A DNA stretch of 64,000 nt from Apteryx mantelli (taxonomy: Eukaryota; Chordata; Aves; Apterygiformes; Apterygidae): contig NC_089980.1 in the NCBI RefSeq assembly GCF_036417845.1, positions 131,652,516 to 131,716,515 of the forward strand, written 5' to 3'. Position numbers and translations under genes: made by a program. Positions 27,201-40,000 of the stretch are shown one piece after another. The notes beneath the pieces are model-generated. The model saw only the letters and a list, made by a program, of their open reading frames with translations. It searched no databases and was not told the DNA's origin. How positions within the stretch are numbered: the first letter of the stretch is position 1; every line of letters starts with the position of its first letter.

Positions 27201-30200
27201 AGGTGTAGGCAGACCTGGTGACTGGGGTGGATTTTACCATAAACATCAAGTTTGTACCTAAGGAAGTTCACAACTTTGCCGTATGTACATGGAGAACAGT
27301 CTAGGGAAAGAGAATCTGTTCCCAGTGCTTCCAAGTCTGACTCACCATCCTTGCCTAAGGCCATCTGCAGAGATGGACAGCACAGCAGGCAGGCTTACAT
27401 AGGGGAGAGGAGGTGGTGTTCATCAGGTTATGGAGACTACCTGCAGGTTGCATCTAGGCACCAGAAGGAATAATGCAGATGCCTGATAAACTTCAGCAGT
27501 GCTTGGCTGAGAGAAGATGACAGACTGAAGAGAAACAGTAACTGTGCATACATTACCGAGGAGGAAGAACTGGGACAATATTTCAGTTCTACAGAAGAGC
27601 AACCTCATGAAAGGAAGAGGGGTATCTCAAATAACAGGAAGTCAAAGCTTTTGCACACTTGCTATAGGTAGGTCCACCTGGCTGAGTTTTCCAACTCTTG
27701 GCAAGAATATCTGCGAACGAGCAGATCTCCAACACTAAAAGCAACCAAGTACATAGATGTGGCTGGAGCATCTGTTTCACCTTGGGAAGCCTCCATCTGA
27801 GGTAGATGTGTGTAGGGGGGAAGTCTCAGCTAAAGAAAATACAAGATAAAGGCTCAGGCTGGTTCCATGGATAAGATGACAAACTGAAAAAAAAAGAAGG
27901 TATCTTGCTCAAAAAGCCAACAAACAAGGTGAGAGAAGGTTCTAAGAGCAAGTGTTTAAGGTAGATGAAGACTGGCTCAAATGACAAAATTATCTCCAGA
28001 CTAGGCCACTGGGAAGAACTCTCAAGTGGTAAGTGTGCCCCACTTACCCAACGCACGCTCCTTGTGAAGAACTGGAAGAAAACTTAGTAGACACGTATCA
28101 GACAGATACCGTTAATACAAGATCTGACCTTGAATGGTCGAGCAAGAAAAAGAACAGAAGACTGCATATTCCTTTAATGTAAATCTATAATGATATATAT
28201 ATATATATATGTGTGTGTGTATATGTATGTATATATTAAAACCTCCTGCAAATCTTATTCTTTGTGTGTGCCAGGATGATTTCTGTGCAAACATCAGAAT
28301 AAGGGCTACTAAAATGTCATTACAACATAAGTAACTCTACCCACCACTACAATTGCTGAGTGCATGACTCAAGTATTCTGCGTTCTGTAAGTCACCAAAA
28401 TTTGGTTTGTATTTAAAAGTCCTGTTCACAGGACTGTAAAGCCTCTCATTGTTTTCTTCTTGCAGAGACCCTATGCCAAAAAGATGTAATTATACCACCA
28501 CCACCACCAATTTAAGTTTTCTTGTCAGCACAGCTTATTTTGTTCAGAGAGCTGCTTAAGCAACTTAAGAGAATCATCTTGGTGACATGAATTATTTCTT
28601 TGCTAGGGAAGTTTGCCATTACAGCTCTAACTAGTAAGCCCCAGTAAAGATTCTGGGTACAAAGGCAGTCCATATAACAGAGTTTAAATTCAAGGGAAAA
28701 GCAGAATTTTCACAAGCTGCAACTGTTTGAGTACACCCAATCTGCCTGCTCCCTTTCAAATACCATTACATTTGACTGGCTAGAACAGTGAGAGAAACTG
28801 GTATTCTTCAGCAGAAACACTTTAATACTCAGATTAACAATTCTTTGAAACATAACATTTTAAAAATTATACTCATTTTTGTCATATCTCAAAGCTGGTC
28901 TCTACAAGGCCACACCAACATTCTTGTGGGACAATTCCTTAGTGATTTCTCCAGAGTACGAGTGATAGTTTCTGTGTTATGTTTAAATAAGTGCAAAAAT
29001 ATTCTAAAGAAATCGAAGGAAGTCTGAAAGTTCAGTTAACATACACTTAGATGTTTCTTTAATTATGGAAGAATAGCATTAAGCTAGCACCATACCAGTG
29101 AGACTTACTAGCTCAGACTTCGCACCATATGGAAGCAGCTCAGCTGATCTGAGCTGTCACAGAAATCAGTGCAACTGTGTTTGTACCACACTGGACTTGA
29201 GCTAATAAACCATGCTGGATTTAAGCTAGCTCTGGACAGAATATTGCTGCTTTTTCCTGAAGTTTCTAGATGCAAATGTTTTAATGTCACATGAGATGGG
29301 CAAATTCTAGCACAAAGCTGATAAACAAGTTAGGTCATCCGAAATACTTGGGAGAATTTTGGAAAGTTTTTCAACATATTCTTCCATCACTAATAGGTGA
29401 ACTTTCCTAATCAAGCATCAGTAGATCTGCTTTGTAGAAAACAGCTTCTTTAACAGACACAAGTGTAACAACCACGTAAAGATGACATGGAGCACGTCTG
29501 CTCTTTGCTGAGTGCCACTGGCTGACCTTGTCAATACACTTTCAAAGAAAAATTTTGTTCACACAGCCACAATTTGACTGGAAAAGAAATATTTTTACTC
29601 AACAACTTTGAAATCTGAGCAGATGACAGCCTAATGACACATCAACAAGTGATGAGAAAAAAATCATCACATCAAATGTTTCCAGTTACAACTTGATCTT
29701 AGCATTGCTTTTGTTGAAAGTTAGTGATATGTGTAAACATCTTGCACTTACCACATTCAGCTACCTTACTCTAAATGGAAACACACCTGGGGTGATAAGA
29801 TAACATCTGTATCACTTTTGAAAATTTAGAGAGTTTTAATACTCAAAATCAGTCACAATCTTACTTTCATAGCCTAGCTGGATTTAGAATATGCTCTTCA
29901 AAATTGAGATTCTGTATCTAAACAACAAAAACTTTCAAAGGATTATTTTAATGATGTAGATACGCCTAATTTAAAGAATTTTAAGTTTGATCTAAATGCA
30001 GGTGTTTTGACATCATAGCCATGCCGGCCAGAAGTATGAAAAAAATATCAAAGTGCTACCAAAAACGTTAACACAGATATAGATTAATTGAAAAGAAAAT
30101 CTCAGGCATGGTGCATACCATATTTTGGCCATGTACTATAACGAGCTACCCAGGCAAAATATTTTATTTTCACAAGCTAAGTGGTATCTTCATTACTGGC

Positions 30201-33200
30201 AAATTTGCCAATACTTTTCTAACAATACAACTGTGCTGACCAAGTCTTAAGTGCATACTAGCCCTTATGCACAGGCTATTACAAGTCAGGCTCAACCAGA
30301 CTTCCGGATGCTTCTCTTTATACTGAGACAACTACAAATGCTAATAACGTGCCATTTTATAGCAACAGCTGCTGCCCAGGGTAAGTAATAGCTAGGGCAG
30401 GGCTTGTTATGCAGATTGAGAAACTTTTACATGAAGATACATTCCCAGACCCCCCAGCTTCACAGGTTGATTTAAAAGCCGATTTAATCACAGTGCCCCA
30501 GGATGAAAAGCTGAGGGAGTGAAAACTGGTAATTTGCTCTGAGGGGCCAAAAATGGTACTGAGGAGGGGGGAACCAGAAACCTTTATGCTGTTTATGTGC
30601 AAAAAAGGCTGAGAAACTTCTGAGCTTCAGACAGGTGTATATTCTGGCATTCAGTTCTCAGGCTGCCCCTGAGCACTCTGCACTAGCACTCTGCTATTAC
30701 ACACTGGCTGCTTGGTAAAGTGTTGGCTGTTTGTAGATTAAATAGAAAAGTCAATGCAAGAAGTACCAGTAAATTCCTCTGAGGCTTGGGACTCCGAATT
30801 CCAAACACAAAGCAGAATAGCAACACACCTTTGAAATATAGTAATAAAATGCTTTAAAAAAAATTTATTTCTTACACTGCTGACTTGGGTCAGAATCTGT
30901 AGTCATCTTTACGTAGTTTGAGGGAAAGAGACCTGTCACACCATTGATTTCTCCTTGCCACCAGTCAGCATCATCTTTGCTCAGTACATTAATAAGCTGC
31001 CCTTTGGAGAAACTGAGCTCATCTTCGTTGTTTGCCATGTAATCATACATTGCTATGACCTGACACACTGCAAGGAAAAAACAATTAGCAGAAATACTAC
31101 AGCTGTGCAAGTATTATTCTTGAGTATTTAACATAACCACAGAAAAGAAACAACAATTTCAGACACTTGCATAAGAAAATAACCAGATGATCTTATACTG
31201 ATATGAAACTGCCCTCCCTTTTCTTTTACTCCTACTACAAACTGGGTCACAGAGTAATGTTTTCCTTTACTTCCACTTTAGGTGCTTAGGTAGCAAATGG
31301 ATTCAGTTAGTAAAGCATCCATTGACTTTCTAAATATTTTAAAATATAAGCAAGTACATTTTTCGCTCTTCTACTGGCTCGGTAGAGAAAGTGCATTTCA
31401 TTAGTTTATAGGTGATACTTAAGAGGGAAAACCAGGGAAACCCGGGAAGCTGTTGTATAAGCAAACCAGAGCTGTGGAGACAGCGCAACTTAAGCATGCA
31501 GAACCAAAAAAGCTACTCTCTTCTGTGAAATAATCACATTTGTGCCCAGCCATCCAATTGAAAAATCCTAGTGGAAAATGCAGCTCTATCTCCCTCCTGA
31601 CAAAGGGGTTTGCCAGTGATTGCTAGGTTTCCATAAGACTTTTGCTGGTACGTGGAAACAAGGACCTCACAGAGAAGTGTGGGCTCCAGGCAATCCAGAG
31701 ACTTTAGGAGTGCATTCAGCAGAATTAAGAAGTTCTTGCCATAGGAGATGGGCTGCTGATCCTCACAGACTTCTGAATATAAACATGTTTGTATGACTGA
31801 GACCTTCTGCTGTAAGGTAAAATAAAGGATATGCGGGACCCCACAAAGAACTGGTCTGATTAAGTTGAGACCTTCCTTTTTCAAACCTAGGTAATATCTG
31901 AATGGATATGTCTGTTGAAAGTCCCAGATTCTGACTAGGGCTTCTACATTCCCCAGTGACACCAAAATAACGTACAGCCGTTAAGCATACTATTACACTA
32001 GTTATGAGATTCAGATTATTGTTTAAACAACTGAAACAGTTATATAAAATACTGTAAGGGAAAAATAAATAAATAAAGTTAGTTTTTTCACCTGAGGGAG
32101 CAGCAGATGTTCTTTCACTGCTTGGACCCAATAATTTCACATGGCTGGCAGGAAACCATCCTTTCTGTCTCTTTTTTCCTCTTGCCTGTAAATGTTCAAA
32201 ATGGTTATTACACAAATAAGACACTAAATAGTTTATAGATTGGAAAAAGTGCAACAAATATCTCATACAGCTTTGCTAGCAAAAAACCAAGAAGTTGGTC
32301 TTCCACTTTTAACTAAATACTAAATATAAATCTGAATAGGTAAAAATCAGGCTAAAAGGATTAAAAAAAAAACATATCAAAAACCAGAAACCACAATTCA
32401 AATAAATCTGCACCCTAGTATGTTCACCCAAATGTGTATGTTCAAAATTTTCAAGTGCAGCTAATAGTTTTGGTGCATAATTTAATAGAAAGGCTGAAAA
32501 TTCACCCTATGGAAATTGTGCTTATGTATAAGGAGTCTATAACGAGACATCCAGAACACAGGTATCAAACACCATAAGCTACTTTTGAAAGTCTTGACCC
32601 AACTGTTTGATATCAGTTTCCACCTGGTACGTAGTATGATTGTTTGAAAACAAGTCCCAGAGGGAAAGATGATCTCTGGTCACACTGAAGAAATAAATAT
32701 ACTTCAGATCTCACATAAAAAAGCAAAGTTGTAAAAGTGAATGAACAAAGATTACAGAAAGCAGTATCTCCAGAGTGAGCTCTATCACGTCAATCAAATA
32801 AATTCAAACTAGCAAGAACTGATTATCCACCTTAGTTTTCCCTATCAACACTTCCTTGATTATCTGAGGCTTCTTCCTGAACCAGCACTGAGCCTAATTT
32901 TGTAAAAATGCAAACTCTTGTTTTCTGTATTTTCCTGTATACAAAATTAATAATTCTTTCACTGCGGATTCACTAATGTACAGAATTTGTGGAAAAAGCA
33001 CTCAGTGTGGCACTTCTCAGTGCAGCGTGATCTCCCTCCTTGTTTCTGGAAAGCAGGCTGGTTTTAAAAATGGACGCAGAATAGTCAGATCAATCCTGTG
33101 TGGGGCTGAGATAGTTGGAGGGAGAAGATAGATGTAAACAACAGTATTCACTCAAAGAGAGGGTGTGGGGCAGTAAAATACCTTGGCAAAGGCCAATTAA

Positions 33201-34041
33201 ATGATACTAGGAGGGCTATTTAATCCTAGTATCAGAAGTAGTATGTTTAAATTCTGGCTAAAACTACATATATTTATGTGCTCTAATACCTCTTAGATAA
33301 AGAGGAAAAGGGTAACAAAGATCTAAGATCATGATTTAAACTTTTCCATTGGTTACGAAGATGAAGGCTATCAAGGCCAAGATCCATGGGCCTCTAAAAT
33401 TCAAAATATCAACTATGAATTAAGCAGAATGCTGCGTAACACAGTACCTCTAGCTTTAGGACTAGACTTTCATCACTAGATGGGAAAAGGAGAAAAGGTG
33501 GGAACTGCAGCCTTCAAAATAAACTAGCTTCCCTCCAACTTCTAAGGGTTCTTGTTCCTTCATCAGAAGGACTTTACCATTTAACCTTTTATCAATTAAA
33601 CCCTACTGTTTTTATTAACTGACAACATCCCCCCTTCCATTTCCAGGCATACGATCATTTACAGTTTTACTATTTTCTTTTCATGACAAAAAAACCCCCA
33701 AACAAGAACAGCAATGCAAGGTTTAATTAAAAGCTTTTTTCAAATATGGTTTATACAAGGTGAAAATAACTTTCTAGTCAAGTTTTCAAACACTATGCTT
33801 TGCTTTGCTTTTCTTTTCCCCTCAAATTAAACCAAAGACCACCTCATTCCTGTTCATGGGGTCACAATTATTTTTCCTTCAATTAATTACCTGCAACTCT
33901 CCTTGCCACCATCCACTCGCATTTTTCTTCAGAATAAGTATTAGCTGTCCTGGAGCCAGACTAAGCTGTTCAGTTCCTGATGCAACATAGGCAGTAGTAA
34001 CCTGAGCAATTTCTGAAGGAACAGAATATTAATTGTATGTG

Positions 34042-34076
<35 letters not shown>

Positions 34077-37000
34077 AAAAAGTACAAAAGTACAAAAGTA
34101 CAAAAAAGTACAGTAGGAGCTAGATCCACAGAAATATCTTAGTACATACCTTGCAGTTAAGCACATTAGCCACCATTAAAACACTATTGTAAATCAGTCC
34201 TAAATGTTTGTAAGTACTTAAGAAACAGTCCTAAATATTAGAAAATTATCACACACTTACCAGGTTTCTTATTTATTGTTCCAGTTTTGCCAGCATTACT
34301 AGAACTCTGCAATAAAGACACAACAACCATCTTTTAATGTGCAATACAAACAGTAGAATTTGCACTATTTTTAATTCATGTGCACTGAAATTTTCTTTTG
34401 CCATAAATACACCTTCTTGTCTGAAAAGGGGAGCATCCTTTTCATCCTCTTCCAGGAGAGGTAGCAACAGAAGTGGCATTAATTCCAACTTTACATGTCT
34501 ACCTCTAAATTTGCAACCCTAAGCTCCTTTTGCTTGAAAAAACAGGCACTTTTAGGGCATGATTCAGGCGGTCTATTTTAGATGTCTACTTTATAAATGA
34601 GATTAACTTTGCCCTAATAGTGCCCAATTCTTCCTAGTAACTATTTAGAAAATCTGATCACTAGTTTATAAGTAGATGTTCACATCCAATCAGATCAAAA
34701 CGCTTGCTTTCTTAATACATTTATCTCAGATGCAGTGCTAGAGACCTATAACTTCCACAAACTCATCAGGCAAAAACAGGTTTTGCATGTGGACAGAAAA
34801 GTACACACAGCTTTTTACTTTAAGTCTTTATTTAACAAAACACCACGATCCTGTGCAGACAGAAGCAGTGTGACGTTGTGGCTAGAGCACTGAAGGATTC
34901 AGACGGATGCAGAATTAGGATTCAGGCTACCTGGGATCCATATCCAGCTTTTGTTTTTTTCAAGCACTTTAACCTCTGCTGAAGATCACCATGTAAGAGC
35001 TAGATACCAATAACAGTAATATAAAATCAAAAGAAAGCATCTTGCATTAAGTAAAAGACTCAAAATAAGGACTCACTTCTTGATCCTTTGGTTTGACGTA
35101 ATTGGAGGGAAAGATTCCAGTTCTGTCGTCAATGCTCCCTGTCCACCATTCCCCTTCTTTCTGAGTCACCAGTATTTCCTCCCCTTCCGTGAAAGTCAAG
35201 TCACCAGGTTCAGAGCTTGAATACGAATACAGTGCAATGTACTCTGTATAGACAATACACACAAAGAAGGAGACAACAGCTTCAGCTAGGAAGATAAAAG
35301 CACATCAGACGCAAGTAAAGGTATTTTTGATATCAGCATTCATCAAGTGTTCACAACATGGATCATGTCTTAGCAAGTCTATGAATCAACCTACCTGCTC
35401 AGTCATAATCATCTTGCCTCACGCTTACAGCTCTGGCTTACATAGGTACACAACATTTTCCAGACAAGTATATTTACCATAGTTGGAGTTACTACCCTTT
35501 GAACATCCTGCAGATCAACAGAAACCTCTAGACCACAGCTAGAGAATTGTTATCTCTTGTATGAAGCACTTCACCCCAGCTCCACATTTCATAACAACCA
35601 TTTATATTATACACCTACATCTGATTAAATATATTATCATCTGATTAACAGAGCAGAGATGGAAAACACCAAGTGGAATTAAAACGTAATTGTGGAAGCA
35701 TGGAGAATACACTAGATTAAAAGGCCTAGAAAGTGCTCCTCCCAAATTCTTCTCCATTAGTATTTGTTTTCTCTACTGATTAAAAGAGAATGGTCCATAC
35801 TTAGGAGACTAACAATCTCTTCTTGTGTCTCTACAGTATAATACAGTACAGTAAACAGCCACAGGAAAAAGAAAAGTCAGCTAATGGGTATGAGACATGT
35901 TTTAGTTTTCAGAAATCTCTATAGCTAGTTACAAATCAATGTGTGAGCAGGAGTCTTAAAATAAAACAGCAACAACAAAACCCTCATACACTCAAGCCTA
36001 TACTCAACCTGATTTAGTTACAAATTTCACTTAAGTTCTTATTTAAGGATTTTTGTAACAGTAGCTTGATATTTGCACTGTATCTTTTGGACAAGCGTTC
36101 AAAGACTTGCTCAGAATTTCTTTATATATCCAAGCTTATTCACATGCCATTAAGCAGAAATAAGTTGTACCATTAAGTGACACAATCCATGGAGCCTTAC
36201 CCTCTCCAGCTGTGTAAGACTGTGCATTAGGCTTCTTGTTAACAGCTGCATAAATAGCTTCTGGTCTGCTGGAAAAAAAAAAGTTCAAGTAAGAAGGCTG
36301 ATTAAGAACGAATGTCTTTACGAGGATGAGACTGAGCTCACTTTAGTTGTCTCAAAGTTGGCATTTCCTCTAAATAAATGTTACCTTGACTCTCAACTAG
36401 TGATGAGTATTATTGGTATTTAAGATGTAGGTAGAACCCAAGAGCACAGGACTTTTCATCACAATATTTTTGGGGAGGAAGGGAAGGGAAGCTAGATCTG
36501 TTCAGAAATTATGCCATCCAAAAGAAGTACAAATGAAAAGTTTTGTCCAAATTCTCTCATTTTAGAGAATTTCAAGTAACTTCTATCATAACACATGAAA
36601 AGATCAATTCACACACAATGGTGCAGCCATTCTAGCACTAACTAGACTTTGAATAATTACCTGAACAGTTACCTACAGCATTAGAATAGACATAACTATC
36701 TTTTCAAGTAAAGAAATACACCACTATTTCTGCCAGATGTGCCTTAGGAGTTTATGATGCTGAGTGTTAAGGAATTCTTGGTAAGTCATTAGTAGCTGGC
36801 ACCTTCAGAGACATAAAGTAATTACACTGCTAGAGGGCTGACTCAGTAATGAACCAAGAAAAAGTTTAACACTTGATGAATAATCAAACACCATTGATTT
36901 TTCACAGCACTCAGCCTTGGAAGACCTTCTGTTTACACAGTAGTGAGCCCAGCATTACTTAGCTTGCAAAAAGGAAACAACAAAAGCCTAAAATGGCATT

Positions 37001-40000
37001 GTGTAAATGGTAAATGCTATTTAGGTTCTGCACTGTAAAGCACTGCAACAGTTTTGCTCTCTAAACCATGGCTTTTTGTAAACTGTTGGATAAAATAATA
37101 ATAAAAGTCTCACTCACTCCTCTTTCTTGATTTCACTCCCAGGTAAGAGCTTGACGTACGATTTTGGAAACCAACCCCTTCCTCCATGTACCTCTCCAAA
37201 CCACCAGTTTTCCTGCTGCTCCAGCACAGTAATGATATCATTTTTTGAAAAATTCAAGTGGTTATCTTTTTTTGCAGTCCAAGAGCAAAGTGCTTGTGCT
37301 TTTAAGTTCTCTACAGGTTGTCCCTGTTAAGACAGAAGCATAGGTGTTGACTGAACTTACTACCCAAAACTGGTGCAAGTGTTAAAAAACAGATGTATCA
37401 TTTCTTGCATTCCAAGCCGGTTCATTCCTAAGGGCTGGCAGAATGATTTGTTGTCTGGACAACATTTGCATTGCCATATACATGCTGTTGATTCAGGAAC
37501 AATCTCTCAACTCTTTTTCTTATTTGTCAGAATATCTTGTGTGTCCAGTTCTAGGGGAAAACGATAATAGAATTAGGAAAGAGACTGCATGGGTCTCGTT
37601 CTCTGGTCCACCAAAATATATGGAATTATATCAATGCATACTAGTGGGGAATTCAGACTAGTTTCTTTATTCTCTAGGCTTATGGTAGTCCAGTGTTAGA
37701 AAAGAAAAGGAAAAAAAAAAAGTCAGTATCATTAACATGAATCTAAAATACAGCAAGCTCTCTCCACTCTCACACAACATACCTGTCCATGAATGGGTGA
37801 AACAGATCCAGGGGACACAGTGCGAGTAAAAGCTGATTTTTGCTGCCATGCTGTATTAACATTTAGGCTTGAAAAAGGTACGTTTTGGTAATCAGCTTCC
37901 TCTACTGATTTACTTGGTGAAAGTGGTCTGCAAATCAGATACAAGCATATTTAACACAGGACAATTTTTGTTTAAAAAGTACATCAAGTAGAAACACTAT
38001 TTTTACATATATAAAACAGATATGCTATACAATACAAACCAGACTATCAAAGATTTAAAATATACAAGTTAAGATCATTTCTGATAGATTCTTCAATAAA
38101 CTTTCTGCATTTACATTTGAAAACAAACACATAATGATACTATATGGCCATTATGTGTTAGAAAAGGCAAATTAACAAAAATGTAAAAAGAAAAAAAAGC
38201 CCATACTCTGAAGCAGCTGAGGTAGTAGATAAAGATAGTGTAGGAGGAAGTAAGGCCTTCTTAGGAGATAAAGATTTTTCTCCTTCTGGTATTTTTTCTA
38301 CATAATTGCATGGAAACCAACCAAAATGTCCTTGAAAACTCCCATATAGCCAACCAGGCTCTCCCACAGTTTTTTCATCAACCTGTGGATAAGAGGATAA
38401 AAGCAAAACAAAACAAACAAAAAGCAATTAACAGCACAAAGCAAACAAGATATCTGGTGTGTAAGCACCTCTTGACACAGCGTGAGCTGCAGTCATACAA
38501 GCATCAGCATTTCCATTCTCTTCCCTTTCAGAATTCAGCTGATTTTGCCCAGTTGAAGGAAGAGGGTGACGCAACTGCCATGTGTCTCTGGCAGTTCCTC
38601 TCGAGGCAACCCTCTGAACCTGGCAGCCGATTTCGGCGAGTTTCAGACACAGGTAGAGACAAGTCTTCACGATGTTACGCTCCTTCAAACAGGCCCCAGG
38701 CAACAGGCAGGTCAGGGACCACGCACAGTACCTGGAGCCACTCTGGCCTGCCAAAAACCATGACGCGCCGCGTTGTATTTTGCTGAATGCGCAGCCAAAA
38801 GCGGCATCGGGCTGGCCTGGCTGCACACGAAAGCTGCTGCAGTTGGTGCACTGAAGTCATTCTGCTTACACAACGGTTGTCTTCTTAACTGAGGAACATA
38901 TTTCTCCATAGTTTTATTTACAAGAACGGAGGAGGGATATGCTGAGCCTGAAATTAACTGTATCCAAAAACATGTACAAAAATCTAGTGTCTACTATAAT
39001 GAACCATTACAGAGCATCCTTACGCATTCAAATCAATATTAAAGCCTCCATTATGCTGTATATATTCAAACAGAGTAAGAAAAATGGGCTAATATTAGCA
39101 GCTCAAATACTAACAACTAGTTAGTTCAGTTGGGGTTGGGGTAGAAGAGGCGGTGACGGTTGGCATATTTCTAAAAGACAACATCAGCAGTTAAATGTCA
39201 CTTAATTAATTATATCTGAAAAGGAAGCCAAAACAACACCTACTTCTCTTGCTTCCTCTTCCATGCTTCATTGGCATGAAAACACAAATACGTGATTTAA
39301 CACTATCAAACTGAAGTCTAAACCTAGAGGTTTAAAAATTCTGTAATGCATTGCTTTGTAAACTCGCCCTTATCATCTGCCTGTTTCACTTATAATCCAA
39401 ATGAGGGGGAAAAGTACGTATGTATATATTAGCTACATACATATTACTCTATCACCACAGCTGTAAATCGGTTTTCACAGGTCTACAGATTGCTTATGCT
39501 TTCCAAAAATATATGTATGCTGACAAATGAAATAATTACATGAAATGATACAGATTGCAACTGGGAAGCCAGAAGATGCTCCTAGCCTTATGTTCTTGCT
39601 GTCACATTATGGATAGCATATGTAACTGAATTCACAAGGATGCTTCAAAGAACGGACGCGGAATAAACTACTGTAGATATCTGCCTGAGGGTGCATTTAC
39701 AAAGGACCAGCCAAGTACGAGACAAAAAAGATTAAGTTAAGAATACATCAGAAGACGCTATTCAGATGTCTTGTGAAAGGTTCTTCTGTATAATCACCTG
39801 CTGAAACCACTCTGTTTCATCTAAATTCAAATGCCACTAATAATCTTGTCTTATTGTGTAGCCATTCATGCCACTGTTTACTACACTCACGTTTCAAGCC
39901 GACACTTAGAGGCCTATCAGTACATGTAAAAAAAGCTGCAGTAACTACATCATTTCTGATTTACTAATTTTAGAAAGTTTGTTTGGAGTTTACTATCGTT

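Larger units (their letters stand above)
18308..30875 (-). other. large ITSN2 intron between SH3-E and DH
   Basis: 12.6 kb, by far the largest complete intron here. It contains a CpG-dense island (about 20390-20790), AT microsatellites near 24257 and 28192, an inverted-repeat cluster near 25340-25656 and a (ACC)n run at 28497-28510. No coding exon recognised. Confidence 0.75.

Noticed and set aside
38310..38786. 158-residue plus-strand open frame
   Set aside because: Partly antisense to the SH3-A exon and partly in the CpG-rich patch; no homology.
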